A program made the translations under genes and the position numbers. Under the pieces are notes generated by a model. The model was given only the letters and a program-made list of their open reading frames with translations. It was not told the origin of the DNA and searched no databases. From JANWVO01 sp037446555 (GTDB lineage: Bacteria; Acidobacteriota; Terriglobia; Bryobacterales; Bryobacteraceae), in NCBI GenBank assembly GCA_037446555.1, contig JBBIIK010000014.1:12677-76676 (forward strand): DNA of 64,000 nucleotides. The letters are read 5' to 3'. Positions 27,526-37,765 of the stretch are shown here, one piece after another. Numbering within the stretch: the first letter of the stretch is position 1; the number at the start of each line of letters is the position of its first letter.

Positions 27526-28089
27526 ATGCCCGAACGCCCCCGCCTCCTCCTCGGCGCCGACGGACTCCGGCGCTGCGCCTGGTGCGGCAACGCCCCGGAC
27601 TATGTCGCTTATCACGACCACGAATGGGGCGTTCCCGTTCACGACGACATCCGGCTCTTCGAAAAGATCTGCCTCGAAGGCTTTCAGTCCGGCCTCAGCT
27701 GGCTCACCATCCTGCGCAAGCGCGAGGCCTTCCGCCGCGCGTTCTCCGATTTCGATTTCCTGACTCTCGCCGCCTGGAACGACGAGCAGGTCTCAGCCTT
27801 GCTCGCCAATCCCGCCATCATCCGCCACCGCGGCAAGATCGCCTCCGTGCTCAACAACGCCCGCCGCGCCTGCGAACTCGTCCGCGAATTCGGCTCCCTC
27901 GACCGCTACCTCTGGTCCTTTCATGGCCGCCCTCCGCGGGAACTCGCCCGCGACCTCCGGCGCCGCGGCTGGACATTCGTCGGCCCCGTCACCGTCGAGT
28001 CCTTCATGCAGTCCATGGGCATGATCGACGCCCACGAGCCCGGCTGCTGGCGCCGCGGCTCAGCCTCCCCGCCCCCGCGCAAGGGCTGA
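27526..28089 (+). CDS. tag: DNA-3-methyladenine glycosylase I
   Basis: A 187-residue base-excision repair enzyme that removes 3-methyladenine. Zinc ligands expected from E. coli Tag are all here: Cys17 and His30 (RCAWCGNAPDYVAYH) and the late His170 and Cys174 (AHEPGC). The catalytic Glu51 is in LEGFQSGLSW. Length matches the family. ATG 27526 starts the conserved region, with only a weak GGAA before it. It is followed after 68 bp by the rhamnosidase gene on the same strand, an unrelated function. Confidence 0.95.
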   Translation: MPERPRLLLGADGLRRCAWCGNAPDYVAYHDHEWGVPVHDDIRLFEKICLEGFQSGLSWLTILRKREAFRRAFSDFDFLTLAAWNDEQVSALLANPAIIRHRGKIASVLNNARRACELVREFGSLDRYLWSFHGRPPRELARDLRRRGWTFVGPVTVESFMQSMGMIDAHEPGCWRRGSASPPPRKG

Positions 28090-28141
28090 TAAGATGCTCT
28101 GTCGTCGGGCCGCCTCCCTGCTCGCGCGGCCCCATGCAAAG

Positions 28142-28154
28142 TGAGGAGTCCTCA
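28142..28154 (+). promoter_or_regulatory. Palindrome over the ribosome-binding site of the rhamnosidase gene
   Basis: TGAGGAGTCCTCA is a perfect 13-bp inverted repeat (6-bp arms, 1-bp centre) that contains the only good Shine-Dalgarno sequence (GAGGAG) for the ATG at 28158. It could be a protein-binding site at the translation start, or chance. Confidence 0.35.
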
Positions 28155-28157
28155 GCC

Positions 28158-31100
28158 ATGAAGCACGCTTTCCTTCCCCTCGTGATCTTCTCCACCCTCG
28201 CGCCCGCGGCATCCCTCAGGCCCGTCGATCTCCGCACCGAATACCGCACGAATCCCCTCGGCATCGACGAAACCGCCCCCCGCCTGAGCTGGCTGCTCGC
28301 CTCCGCCAACCCCGCTGCCCGCAACCTCCGTCAGACCGGCTACCGCATCGTCGTCGCCAGCTCCGCCTCTCTCGCCCGCGCCGGCAAGGGCGACCTCTGG
28401 GACTCCGGCAAGGTCGCTTCCGGGCAAAGCATTCACATCGTCTACGAAGGCAAGCCACTCGCCTCAGGCCAGCCTGTATGGTGGCGCGTCATGGTCTGGG
28501 ACGAAAACGGCCAGCCCTCTCAATGGAGCGACACCGCCCGTTGGTCCATGGGCTTGTTGAAACCCGAAGACTGGAAAGGCAAATGGATCGGCCGCGATGA
28601 AAAGACCTATTACAAGGACCCCAACAGCCCATTCCAGCTTCTCCGTCAGGCCCAATGGATCTGGTTCGATGAAGGCGATCCCGCCCGGCAGGCACCCGCC
28701 GAAACACGCCGCTTCCGCGCCACCTTCAACCTCCCCCAGGACCGGCCCCTGAAAACCGCCGTATTCGTCCTCGGCGCCGACAACACATTCGAACTTTCCG
28801 TCAACGGCCAGTTCGCCGGCCGCGGCAACAATCCAGCGCTGCCGATGATCTTCCACCTCGAACCGTTCCTCAAGCCAGGCTCGAACGAATTCCTCGTCAC
28901 CGCCCGCAACACGCGCGAGGACCAGGCCGGCGTCCTCGGCGCCCTCAAGGTCGACTTCGCCTCCGGCGATCCCCTCGTCTTCGCCACCGGCCCCGAATGG
29001 CAGGCCCTGCGCAAAGACGACGAGGGCTGGCGCCCCGCGCGCGTTCTCGGCCCTTACGGCATGGACCCTTGGGGCGAAGTCGGCCTCCGCGAAGAACAGG
29101 CGCTCCCGGCGCGCATGCTCCGCAAGGAGTTCACCGTCGAGCCACGCCTGCTTCGCGCCACCGCCTACGTCGCCGGACTCGGCCTCAGCGAACTCTACCT
29201 GAACGGCGCCAAGGCCGGCGATCACGTCCTCTCCCCCGCCCTCTCCGAGTACGAAAAGCGGGTCTTCTACGTCACGCACGACATCACTTCCATGCTCAAG
29301 CCCGGCCGCAACGCCGTTGGCCTCTGGCTCGGCAACGGCCGCTACTGGCAGCCTCGCCGCCGCGTCCCGCTCCCGGCTCGCGGCTACGGCTATCCCAAAG
29401 CCATCGCCCAGATCGAACTCGAATACGCCGGCGGACGCAAGGAAACTATCGTCACCGATGAGTCCTGGAAGCTCACCACCGATGGCCCGATCCGCGCCAA
29501 CAATGAATACGACGGCGAATTCTACGACGCCCGCATGGAAATGCCCGGCTGGGCGCAGCCCGGCTTCGACGACTCCAAGTGGGAGCCCGTCCAGATCGTC
29601 GTAGCCCCTCCCGGCGCACTCCGCGCGCAAATGGCGGAACCCCTGCGCGTCATCGAAACCCTCGCCCCGAAAACCTTCAAGGAAATCCGCCCCGGCGTCT
29701 ACATCTACGACCTCGGCCAGAACATGGTCGGTTGGGTGCGTCTGAAAGCTCAAGGTCCTGCAGGTACACAGGTGCGCATCCGTCTCGCCGAGTCCCTGCG
29801 CGGGGACGGCAACCTTTACGTCGACAACCTCCGCGGCGCCCGCGCCACCCTCCACTACGTCCTGAAAGGCGGCGTCCCGGAAACCTGGGAACCCCGCTTC
29901 ACCTATCACGGCTTCCGCTACGTCGAAATCACCGGCTACCCCGGCAAGCCCGCGCTCGGCTCCTTCGAAGGCCGCGTCGTCCATGACGCCATGGAGCCCG
30001 CCGGCGAATGGGAAAGCTCGCACTCCCTGCTCAACCGCATCCACCGCAACATCTACTGGGGCATTCGCGGCAACTACCGCAGCATCCCCACTGATTGCCC
30101 CCAGCGTGACGAAAAACAGGGCTGGCTCGGCGACCGCAGCGTCGTCAGCCTGAGCGAAAGCTACCTCTTCGACGTCGCCGCCTTCTATACGAAATGGATC
30201 CAGGACATCGCCGACTCCCAGCGTCCCACCGGCAGCATCCCCGACGTCGCCCCCACCTATTGGGTTCTCTACAACGACGGCGTCGTCTGGCCCAGCACCT
30301 TCGTCCTCGCGCCGCAGATGGTCTACCGCCAGTACGCCGACCGACGCATCATTGAACGCCACTACGACGGCATGAAGAAGTGGGTCGACTATATGCGGCA
30401 ATTCCTCAAGGACGGCATCATGCCCCGCAACACATACGGCGATTGGTGCGTCCCGCCCGAAGATCCCAAGCTGATCCACTCCAAGGACCCCGCCCGCATC
30501 ACCGCCGGCGCTCTCCTCAGCACCGCCTACTACCATCAGATGGTCAAGTACGTCAGCTCCAACGCGCGCATGCTCGGCCGCACGCAGGACGCCGAACAAC
30601 TCGACCGCCTCGCCGCCGAACTCCGCCAGGCCTTCCTCCGCGCCTGGTACAAGCCCGACGAAGCCCGCTTCGACAACGGTACCCAAACCTCCAGCGTCCT
30701 GCCTCTCGCTTTCGACATGGCGCCCCCCGAAGACCGCTCCCGCGTCTTCCAGCGCCTCGTCGAGAAGATCGAGAAGGAGAGCAACAACCACGTCGGCGTC
30801 GGCCTGGTCGGCGCGCAGTGGCTCATGCGCACCCTCTCCGACAACGGCCGCCCCGACGTCGCCTTCGCCATCGCCACGCAGACTACCTACCCCGGCTGGG
30901 GCTACATGGTTTCCAAAGACGCCACCACCATCTGGGAGCTCTGGAACGGCGACACCGCCGACCCCGCCATGAACTCCATGAACCACGTCATGCAGATCGG
31001 CGACCTCGCCGTCTGGATGTACGAGTACCTCGCCGGCATCCGCCCCGACCCCGAAAAACCGGGCTTCCAGCACACCATCATCCAGCCCTTCCCGGTCCCG

Positions 31101-31340
31101 GGCCTCGACTTCGTGCGTGCCACCCACCGCTCCCTCTTCGGCCCCATCTCCTCTTCCTGGAAACGCTCCGGCAGCGCGCTGCAACTCGAAGTCTCCATCC
31201 CGCCCAACACCACCGCAACCATTTACGTCCCGGGCACGGGCAAGGTTGCCGAAGCGGGCGGCCTGAAACCATTGCGCGCCGAACGCGGCTATACCGTCTT
31301 CGAAACCGGCTCCGGCAACTACCGCTTCGTGTCCGAATAA
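28158..31340 (+). CDS. Exported alpha-L-rhamnosidase, GH78
   Basis: A 1060-residue enzyme with a signal peptide (about 1-18). The N-terminal beta domains (TEYRTNPLGIDETAPRLSW, VWWRVMVWDENGQPS) and the RhaB-type carbohydrate-binding domain precede the (alpha/alpha)6 barrel. The catalytic signature TDCPQRDEKQGWLGD includes Asp646 and the candidate general acid Glu652, and Glu927 lies in TIWELWNGD, the candidate general base by analogy with characterised GH78 enzymes. It would release L-rhamnose from pectin or glycoconjugates in the periplasm. It is convergent with the VWA gene. Confidence 0.93.
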   Translation: MKHAFLPLVIFSTLAPAASLRPVDLRTEYRTNPLGIDETAPRLSWLLASANPAARNLRQTGYRIVVASSASLARAGKGDLWDSGKVASGQSIHIVYEGKPLASGQPVWWRVMVWDENGQPSQWSDTARWSMGLLKPEDWKGKWIGRDEKTYYKDPNSPFQLLRQAQWIWFDEGDPARQAPAETRRFRATFNLPQDRPLKTAVFVLGADNTFELSVNGQFAGRGNNPALPMIFHLEPFLKPGSNEFLVTARNTREDQAGVLGALKVDFASGDPLVFATGPEWQALRKDDEGWRPARVLGPYGMDPWGEVGLREEQALPARMLRKEFTVEPRLLRATAYVAGLGLSELYLNGAKAGDHVLSPALSEYEKRVFYVTHDITSMLKPGRNAVGLWLGNGRYWQPRRRVPLPARGYGYPKAIAQIELEYAGGRKETIVTDESWKLTTDGPIRANNEYDGEFYDARMEMPGWAQPGFDDSKWEPVQIVVAPPGALRAQMAEPLRVIETLAPKTFKEIRPGVYIYDLGQNMVGWVRLKAQGPAGTQVRIRLAESLRGDGNLYVDNLRGARATLHYVLKGGVPETWEPRFTYHGFRYVEITGYPGKPALGSFEGRVVHDAMEPAGEWESSHSLLNRIHRNIYWGIRGNYRSIPTDCPQRDEKQGWLGDRSVVSLSESYLFDVAAFYTKWIQDIADSQRPTGSIPDVAPTYWVLYNDGVVWPSTFVLAPQMVYRQYADRRIIERHYDGMKKWVDYMRQFLKDGIMPRNTYGDWCVPPEDPKLIHSKDPARITAGALLSTAYYHQMVKYVSSNARMLGRTQDAEQLDRLAAELRQAFLRAWYKPDEARFDNGTQTSSVLPLAFDMAPPEDRSRVFQRLVEKIEKESNNHVGVGLVGAQWLMRTLSDNGRPDVAFAIATQTTYPGWGYMVSKDATTIWELWNGDTADPAMNSMNHVMQIGDLAVWMYEYLAGIRPDPEKPGFQHTIIQPFPVPGLDFVRATHRSLFGPISSSWKRSGSALQLEVSIPPNTTATIYVPGTGKVAEAGGLKPLRAERGYTVFETGSGNYRFVSE

Positions 31341-31357
31341 CCGGATGGAACCGCCGT

Positions 31358-31378
31358 GGGCCCGCCTCGCGCGGGCCC
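31358..31378. terminator. GC-rich hairpin between convergent rhamnosidase and VWA genes
   Basis: GGGCCCGC at 31358-31365 and its complement at 31371-31378 form an 8-bp stem with a 5-nt loop, 17 bp after the rhamnosidase stop. It has no clear T tail on either strand, so it may be a weak or factor-assisted terminator. Confidence 0.5.
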
Positions 31379-31381
31379 GCC

Positions 31382-32251
31382 TCACTCGGCAAAGTAGCCC
31401 TCGCGGCAGCGTACCCGCGCGTCTTTTTTCCCGCGCACCCGCACCTCGATCGGCCGCCACTCCCCGTTGCCGGGCTGCGGCCGGTAGGCCAGCAGATACG
31501 ACGCCAGAAGGTCCCGCCCGATGTGCGCGAAAATCTCCTCGGTCTTCGACAGCTTGTCCAGCCGGAACGCGCTCCCCCCGGTTGCGCCCGCGATCCTCTC
31601 CAGCGTCTCCATCAGCTTCGAGGACCGCAACGCGTCCCCTTGCGCCACGCAGTAAATCGGAATCGCCTCCCGCCTCGCTCTCCGCAGCGCCGATTCCATC
31701 GTGAGCGAACTTGCATTGTCATTGCCGTCCGTCAGCACCACCAGGGAGCGCTTCCCCTTTCGCCCGGCCGGATGAATCGACGCCCGCGTCAGGGAATCGA
31801 ACAGCGCCGTCCTGCCCGCCGCCTGCAGCTTGCGGATCGCCGCCGCCGCCCTCCGGTCCGCGGTGAAGTCCTGCACGCATTCGAACCGCTCGTTGAACGC
31901 ATACACCGCCACCTGGTCCTCGGCGCGCAGCTGATCCAGCATCTCCACACACGCCCGCTTCACCACCGGCAGCGCCTCCGCCATGCTGCCCGTGATGTCC
32001 AGCAGAAATCCCAGGGAAATCGGACTCTCCGCGGACTCGAAGATCTCCGCAGCCTGCGCCTGCCCGCCATCCCGAATCAGGAAATCGCCGCCCTTCAGCC
32101 CGCTGACGTACCTTCCCCGTCCATCACACACGGTCGCGTGGATCTCAACCAGCCGCGCTTCGGCACGGAACACGGGCGGCTGCCCCGCCAGCCGGAAGGC
32201 CGGCTTCACCGCCGCTGCCAGCATCCACAGCATTCTCCGCGTCAGCCTCAT
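31382..32251 (-). CDS. Exported VWFA-domain protein
   Basis: A 289-residue protein of the VWFA-related type common in Acidobacteriota. A hydrophobic N-terminus (about 1-23) is followed by a short beta domain (LVEIHATVCDGRGRYVSGL) and the von Willebrand A fold with the MIDAS motif DITGSM at residues 85-90, a later TAL segment (GRTALFDSL) and the Asp of VVLTDGND. It probably binds a partner protein through a divalent metal in the periplasm. The ATG at 32251 overlaps the stop of the giant repeat gene by 4 bp, which ties both to one operon. Confidence 0.88.
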   Translation of the reverse strand: MRLTRRMLWMLAAAVKPAFRLAGQPPVFRAEARLVEIHATVCDGRGRYVSGLKGGDFLIRDGGQAQAAEIFESAESPISLGFLLDITGSMAEALPVVKRACVEMLDQLRAEDQVAVYAFNERFECVQDFTADRRAAAAIRKLQAAGRTALFDSLTRASIHPAGRKGKRSLVVLTDGNDNASSLTMESALRRARREAIPIYCVAQGDALRSSKLMETLERIAGATGGSAFRLDKLSKTEEIFAHIGRDLLASYLLAYRPQPGNGEWRPIEVRVRGKKDARVRCREGYFAE

Positions 32252-34647
32252 GGTCCTTTGCCAGCCTCGTCCTCAAACATCGCCGCCACGTCCTCGGCGC
32301 GAACCCGCTTCCACAACTCCACGGCCGGGCGGAAGTCCGCCAGGTCGGACATATGAAGCTCCTTCATCAGCCGTCTCGCAAAAGGCTCTGCGATCAGAGC
32401 CAGTGCTTCCGGAGCCAGCCCCGCTTCATCCGCCGCCGAAGCCAGCGCCAGCGAAATCTCAGAAAGCCTCTCTCCTATCCGTGCCGGCAGCAGCTCCTGC
32501 CTGTAACTCTCATACGGCGGCAGCGGCGTCAACCTCGGCATGGCGCTCCGCGCATGCTCCAGCGGAATCGCCCCAAGCTCCTGCACCGGGCCTTGCCACG
32601 TCTCCGGCGGCACCCGCTGCAGCTCTTTCCACGCCACCGATGCATCCGCCCCCGCCTCCGACTCCTTCCCAGCCTGAAAAGATCGGTCATCGAGAAGCAC
32701 TCCCACACGGAGCGCCACAGCCCCTCGTACTCGCTCCGGAAGGGGCGCGCCATCCCGATCACCCCGTGAATGTTGCGGAGCCGCCGCAGCAGGCGGCTCG
32801 CCCGCCCGAGCCGCTCGAGCGACACCAGCCCCGTCGCGCGCCTCTCCAGCTCTGCTGCCTCCCCCGCATCATATGCCGCTTCCACCCCCCACTCGCGCCC
32901 CGCCAGAATCGCCAGCCGCACCGCCCTCAGATCCCCCGCGCGCAGCCTGTGCCACATCGCGCTCCGCGAGGCCGCCACCTGCTTCGCCTCCGCCATCTCC
33001 GCAAAGCCTCGCGCGGCGCGCTGCCCGGCCAGCGCAACAAACCCTGAAACCTCTGCAATGCCCCCCACGGATCCCAACGGAAGGCTCCCAGCCCCCTCGC
33101 TCTCGGCGCGGAACTCGGGTACCGGGAACACGTCCTCCTGCGTCTGTCTCGCGCCCGCGTACCAGTACTTCCGCAGCAGCCACGGATCCTCGCTCACCGG
33201 CAGATCCGAGGGCCGAAAATAGTACCCTGCCGCCAAACCCCGCAGCGCGAGCTCGAGCCACGGAGCAAGCGCCCGGCGCCCCTCCAGGCTCAACCTCTCA
33301 AAATCCCTGGCGTTGGGCCTCTTCCTCGCCGCCTTCTGCCGCAGTTCGCGGGCAATTCCTGCGATCCCCTCCTTCTGCCACAGCTCTTGAATTTCCTTCA
33401 ACCGCGGCGGAGCCTTCATCGATTTTGGCAGCGGCATCTCCTCCAACTGCGGCGCTGCCTTCTCCAGGGCGGCAGCCGCGGCTCGAGCCGCGTCAACGCT
33501 CGCCGCGGCGCGGCTCACTGCTTCCAGCGCGCCCAGAATCAGATCTACCGGCGGCGTCTTCTGCGCCGCGAGCGCGGCGCGGAACTCGCGCCTCCTCCTC
33601 GATCCCGCCGCTGTCTCCTCCCGCCCCAGCAGAGCGTCTTCCAGCGCCTTCTGCAACCCTCCGGCCGGCGCGCCCAACGCGCCTGCGATCCTCCCAAGGG
33701 CCTTCTGCGCCGCGTCCGCCATCCGTCCCGCGTCTTCCACCCCTCGCATCGAGCCGCAAAGCTCCCCGGGAATCGCCGCCGCCTCCCCCGCATCCAGCCT
33801 CCCGGCCCGCTGCAGCAGCCCTTCCAGCAGCGCCACGTGGCTCACCAGCCCGATGTTCAGTTTCTTCGCCTTCAACTCCAGGCCGCTGACGCTCTCCGCC
33901 CACATGAAGAACTCGAGCAGCTCCTTCTCCCCCAGCCCCGGCAATCCGGTGAGCAGCGGATAGCCCCACTCGTAGCGGCTGAACTGTTGCGTGAGAATCA
34001 GCGCCTCCCGCAGTTCCAGTCTCCGGCCCAGCGCCTCCTCCATCCGCACCACCATCAGGAAATTCTCCAGTTGCGAAAACCGTTGCCTCCCTTCGCTATA
34101 TCTCTCGCGCGCCATACGCTCCAGAATTTCCGCCTCTTCCGCCGGCTTCACCCTCTGCGCTCTGCGCTCCAGCCGCGCGATTCGGTCCACATCGCTTACC
34201 CCTCGCGCCACCTGCCACACCTGCGGGCCGCCGGGGAAATGCAGGCTCCCGTCTTCCTCCAGCGGCAGCTCGCGGAACAGCGTCAATATTGGGCTTTCCC
34301 TCACCATCCGCCCGCCCTCGCCGTCCGATTCTGGCGCCTCCCGCATGATCCGGTAAAGCTTCCGCGCCCGCTCGGCGTCCCGCAAGAACCACCTCTGCCG
34401 CTCCGTCGTCACCCCGTGCATCGCCGCGAAAAACGCCAGCACCATCCCGTCGTCTTTCTTGAGCAGCGCCTCCAGAAATCGCGCCCCTTTCCGCGGACTC
34501 ACGCCAACCAGCGCCTGCCACACCGCCTCGGCACCCTCCCCGCCCGGCGCCGCGCACTGCCCCCGTTCGTCCAGCGCTATCGCCGCTCCATACAGGTAGA
34601 GCAGGAGCCCGTATTCCTCCGCAAGTCGACGAATCTGAATCCGCGCC

Positions 34648-34713
34648 ACCAGCGCCTCCGCGGCCGTTTGCCCTGCTGACACCAGCGCCTCCGCGGCCGA
34701 TTGCCCTGCTGAC
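34648..34713. repeat. 33-bp in-frame tandem duplication inside the giant repeat gene
   Basis: Two 33-bp copies (34648-34680 and 34681-34713) differ at one base and are followed by the first bases of a third. They encode the 11-residue unit SAGQ(S/T)AAEALV twice. The near identity points to a recent slippage event. Confidence 0.85.
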
Positions 34714-36105
34714 ACCAGCGCCGCATACAGCCGCGCCAGCGCCGGCTCTTTCAGCAGCATCCCGGCGAACCCCAGCAGATTCGCATGCCGCTTCATCACC
34801 TCTGCCCAGGCCCTCTCCCCCGGCGTCACCGGAGCCAGATCGTCCCGGATGCGGAACCGGTACGCCTTGCCCTCCGCCAGCGACTCCTCAATCGCCCGGT
34901 CACCCAGATCCAGCCCCGTCGCCAGATTCTGCCGCCGCGCCTCCTCCTGCCCCGTTCTTGCCTCCACCTCCACGCCTCCGCGCCGCGTCCGCAAACGGTA
35001 TCCCAGCAGGTCCAGCACCCGCTGCGCCTGCCGCCGCTGCGCCGCAGTCTTCGCCTCCAGGACCACTTCCGTCCCCTCGTGCGTCAGCGGATACGGCTCG
35101 CGCAGCCTCATCAGCCGCTCGTAGTGCTCGATCGCGCGTTCGCGGTATTCGTTCCACTGCTTCTCGGAAACCGTCAGCGTCCGTTGCGTGATCGCCCTCG
35201 CAAACGCCGCCAGATATTCGCGGGGATCGTCCGGTCCTCCTATGCCTGACAAGTACTTCAGCAGCTTCACTCCGCCCGGAATCACCACGCCCCGCTCGCC
35301 GTCTGCTCCCGCACCTGCCACGGCCGTTGCCTCCGGGAGTTCCATCAGCCTCGCCGCCTCCTCCACGTCCCCCTCGCGGAGCGCCGTCCGAACCGACTTC
35401 TTCCGCACGGACTCGCGCCGCTCCGCCGGCGCGTCCCCTTCCTCCAGCCGCTTCAGCAGCGCCCCCCGTGCGCTCACGGCGCCCTTCCCTTCGAACATCT
35501 CTTCCACCCTCGCCCGTACCTCCAGCACCGCCGCATCATCTGTAGCCTTGGCAGCTTCCCTCAGCGCTCTCCTTGCATCCTGAATCCGCCCCAGCCGCTC
35601 CAGCGCCCGCGCCCGCGCCAGATGCAGCCCCGGCGACGCAGGCAGTGTTTCCAGGCCTTCCTCCGCAGCCTTCAGGCTCTCCCCCCGGGCCTCTTTCTCC
35701 TCCAGCAACCGGCAAACCGCGAGGCGCGCAGGATCATAGCCCGGTGCCGCCCCAATCGTCTCCCTCCAATACTCCAGCGCCTTCTCCCGCTCCCCGAGCT
35801 TCTCCCACGAAGACGCATACGACTCCAGCGCCCCCGGCTCCCCCGCCGGCAAAGACTCCGCCTCCAGCAACGCCCTCCGTACCCCCTCGGCATCCCCGGC
35901 TCGCAGCGCTAGCTCTATCAGCCGCACCCGCCTGTCGGCCCGCCCGGGCTCCCGGTTCAGCGCCTCTCGCAGCGCCCGCCTCTCTCCCGCTTCATTGCCC
36001 AGGTCTTTCGCCGGATTCGCGGCAATCCACCACAGCACATCGGAATCCGGCCGCGCTTCCAGGCTGCGCAGAAACAGCCCATAGGACTCTTTCGCGTCCC
36101 CCGCC

Positions 36106-36135
36106 GCCAGCCTCAGCCGAGCCAGCCTCAGCCGA
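36106..36135. repeat. 15-bp in-frame tandem repeat inside the giant repeat gene
   Basis: The unit GCCAGCCTCAGCCGA occurs twice exactly (36106-36120 and 36121-36135) and begins a third time. It encodes the repeated LARLR unit in the translated protein. Confidence 0.8.
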
Positions 36136-36890
36136 GCCAGCCACTCCAGCAGCTCGGCGTCCTTCGGCATCGCTTCCACAGCCCGCCGCAGCACGGCCTC
36201 CGCGTCCGGCGTCCGCCCCTTCCAGCACGCCGCCGCGCGCCGCCGCAGAACCTGACGATCCCCGGGCCGGGATCTCTCCAGTCGCGCCAGCATCTCCGCC
36301 GCCGCGCCATGGTCCTCCAGCCTCTCCGCCGCCGCGCGCCGGCCTCCACCGCCGGCACGTAGTTCGGATACAGCTCCAGCCCCTGACGCAGCGCAAGCAG
36401 TTGCCCCGCACCCGCCTGCTCGCCGGAAGCCTCTTCCACCAGATCCAGGAACCTCGCCAGAGCCGCTGCAGGCGGTGCGCGGAAGCCCGGCGCAAGCGCC
36501 AGCACCGGCCATGTCTTCCCCGCCACCTCCGCCTCGCGCAGCTCGAACCCCTCCTGCGCCGCCGGCACGTCCCACTCGCTCTCCACCCACTTGTCTTTCT
36601 CGACTCCCGCCCAAACCGGCAGCCACTCCGCCTCCTGCTCCGGCCAAACCACCAAGCGTAGCCGCGACTCCCCCAGCACCACCACTGCCGCCGTCAGCCC
36701 CAGCTTCGCGGGAGCAATGCGCAGCGGCGCCTCTGTGCCATCCATCCGCACGCTCGTCGGCGTCGGCGGCGCGCCAGGCATGCGCAGCAGCACGCGTTGC
36801 CCGGAAGCCGCGACGGCAACCCCCGTCAGGACGGTGAGCAACCAGACAAGCACGGCTCAGCTTGAGAGGGATGGTACCACCAAATCCCGG

Positions 36891-36918
36891 ATTTTACCCT
36901 GTCCCCGGTTGAGTGAAA
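36891..36918 (-). promoter_or_regulatory. Possible promoter of the giant repeat gene
   Basis: On the minus strand TTTCAC (36918-36913), a 16-bp spacer and TAAAAT (36896-36891) precede the GTG at 36853 by 37 bp. The -35 is weak and the spacer one base short. Confidence 0.35.
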
Positions 36919-37032
36919 TGTCTGGAAGATCCCCGGACATGCGAGTCTCGCTGCCCGCCCCTCCTCTCGCAGCCTCCGCTGTTTCAGAGACCCGTCGCGG
37001 CAGCCTTGCCGCCGTCTACCCCGGCCGCGCCC

Positions 37033-37695
37033 TTATGTCCGCCCCGCCGCCAGGAAGTACAGCGGGTGCTCGTCCTCCGGCACCGGCAGCAGCAGCTTCA
37101 CCGACGCCCCATCCAGTTTGCCCACGCTCACCGAGCCCAGCCCCAGCGCCGCCGCCGCCAGGTGCCAGTTCTGCCCGATGTGCCCCGCCTCGATCAGCGC
37201 CAGCCTCTCCGCCGCCTCCCCGAACTCCCGCCGCAACCGCCCGTACCAAGCCGTCAGCAGCAGCCCCGCCGCGCACTCTTCCACGCACTGCTGATCCCCG
37301 CACGCCTTCGCCATCCGCGCCTGCTTGTCCCCCTTCGACAACAGCGACAGCGCCTGCTGCTCCGGATCGAACGCATAGAAACCCGCCCCAAGCCCCTGCA
37401 CCCGGAACGCCAGCACGTACCCCTTCACCGGATAAATCGCCCCCGCCGACGGCGCCGTCCGCAGCCCGCCCGGCGAGGTGACCCCCTGCGCCGCCCACAA
37501 CAGCGCCGCCAGTTCCTCCAGCTTCAGCGGCGCATCAGCATACTCCCGCACGCTCCGCCGCTTCTGCAGACACTCGACCAGCCGCAATTCCAGCTTCGCC
37601 AGCGGTGGTAGTGAGACCTTACCCGGCACTGCGGCCCGGCGGACGGCCGGCACAGCCTCAGGCGGGCGGTCGTGTGGAGTCGTTCGCGGTTTCAT
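37033..37695 (-). CDS. SagB/ThcOx-type FMN oxidoreductase (nitroreductase fold)
   Basis: A 220-residue flavoprotein. Hallmarks are RRSVREYADAPLKLEELAALLWAAQG, which binds FMN, the RTAPSAGAIYPV motif characteristic of the SagB subgroup, and the ALIEAGHIGQNWHLAAAALGLGS segment. SagB proteins oxidise azolines to azoles in peptide natural products, but many stand-alone relatives act on small molecules. No YcaO cyclodehydratase or precursor peptide is visible nearby, so a stand-alone redox role is more likely. It is preceded by a TATAAT box and lies between queD and the giant repeat gene on the same strand. Confidence 0.87.
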   Translation of the reverse strand: MKPRTTPHDRPPEAVPAVRRAAVPGKVSLPPLAKLELRLVECLQKRRSVREYADAPLKLEELAALLWAAQGVTSPGGLRTAPSAGAIYPVKGYVLAFRVQGLGAGFYAFDPEQQALSLLSKGDKQARMAKACGDQQCVEECAAGLLLTAWYGRLRREFGEAAERLALIEAGHIGQNWHLAAAALGLGSVSVGKLDGASVKLLLPVPEDEHPLYFLAAGRT

Positions 37696-37721
37696 GGCTC
37701 GTCCAGACCAGTCTATCCGCG

Positions 37722-37727
37722 ATTATA
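37722..37727 (-). promoter_or_regulatory. -10 box of the SagB-like gene
   Basis: On the minus strand the sequence TATAAT matches the consensus perfectly, 26 bp upstream of the ATG at 37695, in an AT-rich patch (37722-37757) within GC-rich DNA. The -35 (GAGAAA at 17 bp) is poor. Confidence 0.5.
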
Positions 37728-37765
37728 CAATATTTCCAGATCTTTTTCTCTATTTCTGACCGCCC

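Larger units (their letters stand above)
32248..36853 (-). pseudogene. Giant exported TPR-like repeat protein, two single-base frameshifts
   Basis: Joined, this locus would encode about 1535 residues, but three frames are needed. Frame 1 starts at GTG 36853 with a signal peptide (LVWLLTVLTGVAVAASG) and runs to about 36345. The middle frame carries over 1200 residues of helical TPR-like repeats (YWRETIGAAPGYDPARLAVC, LARARALERLGRIQDARRAL). The last frame begins near 32668 and ends at 32248. Adding one base restores the frame at each junction: in the GCGCGCGGCGG run near 36345-36355 and in the GGG of CTGGGAAGG near 32668. Either the gene is newly inactivated or both are deletions in sequencing. 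It overlaps the VWA gene by 4 bp. A structural or scaffold role with the VWA protein is inferred from context only. Confidence 0.75.

Noticed and set aside
28464..31460. 998-codon minus-strand frame antisense to the rhamnosidase
   Set aside because: Shadow of GH78 codon bias; rich in Gly/Asp/Val without motifs.
32529..36647. Treating the single longest frame of the giant repeat gene as the complete protein
   Set aside because: Its first 100 residues are Gly/Ala/Arg-rich noise and its last 30 residues are Arg-rich noise, while the real signal peptide and C-terminus lie in other frames.
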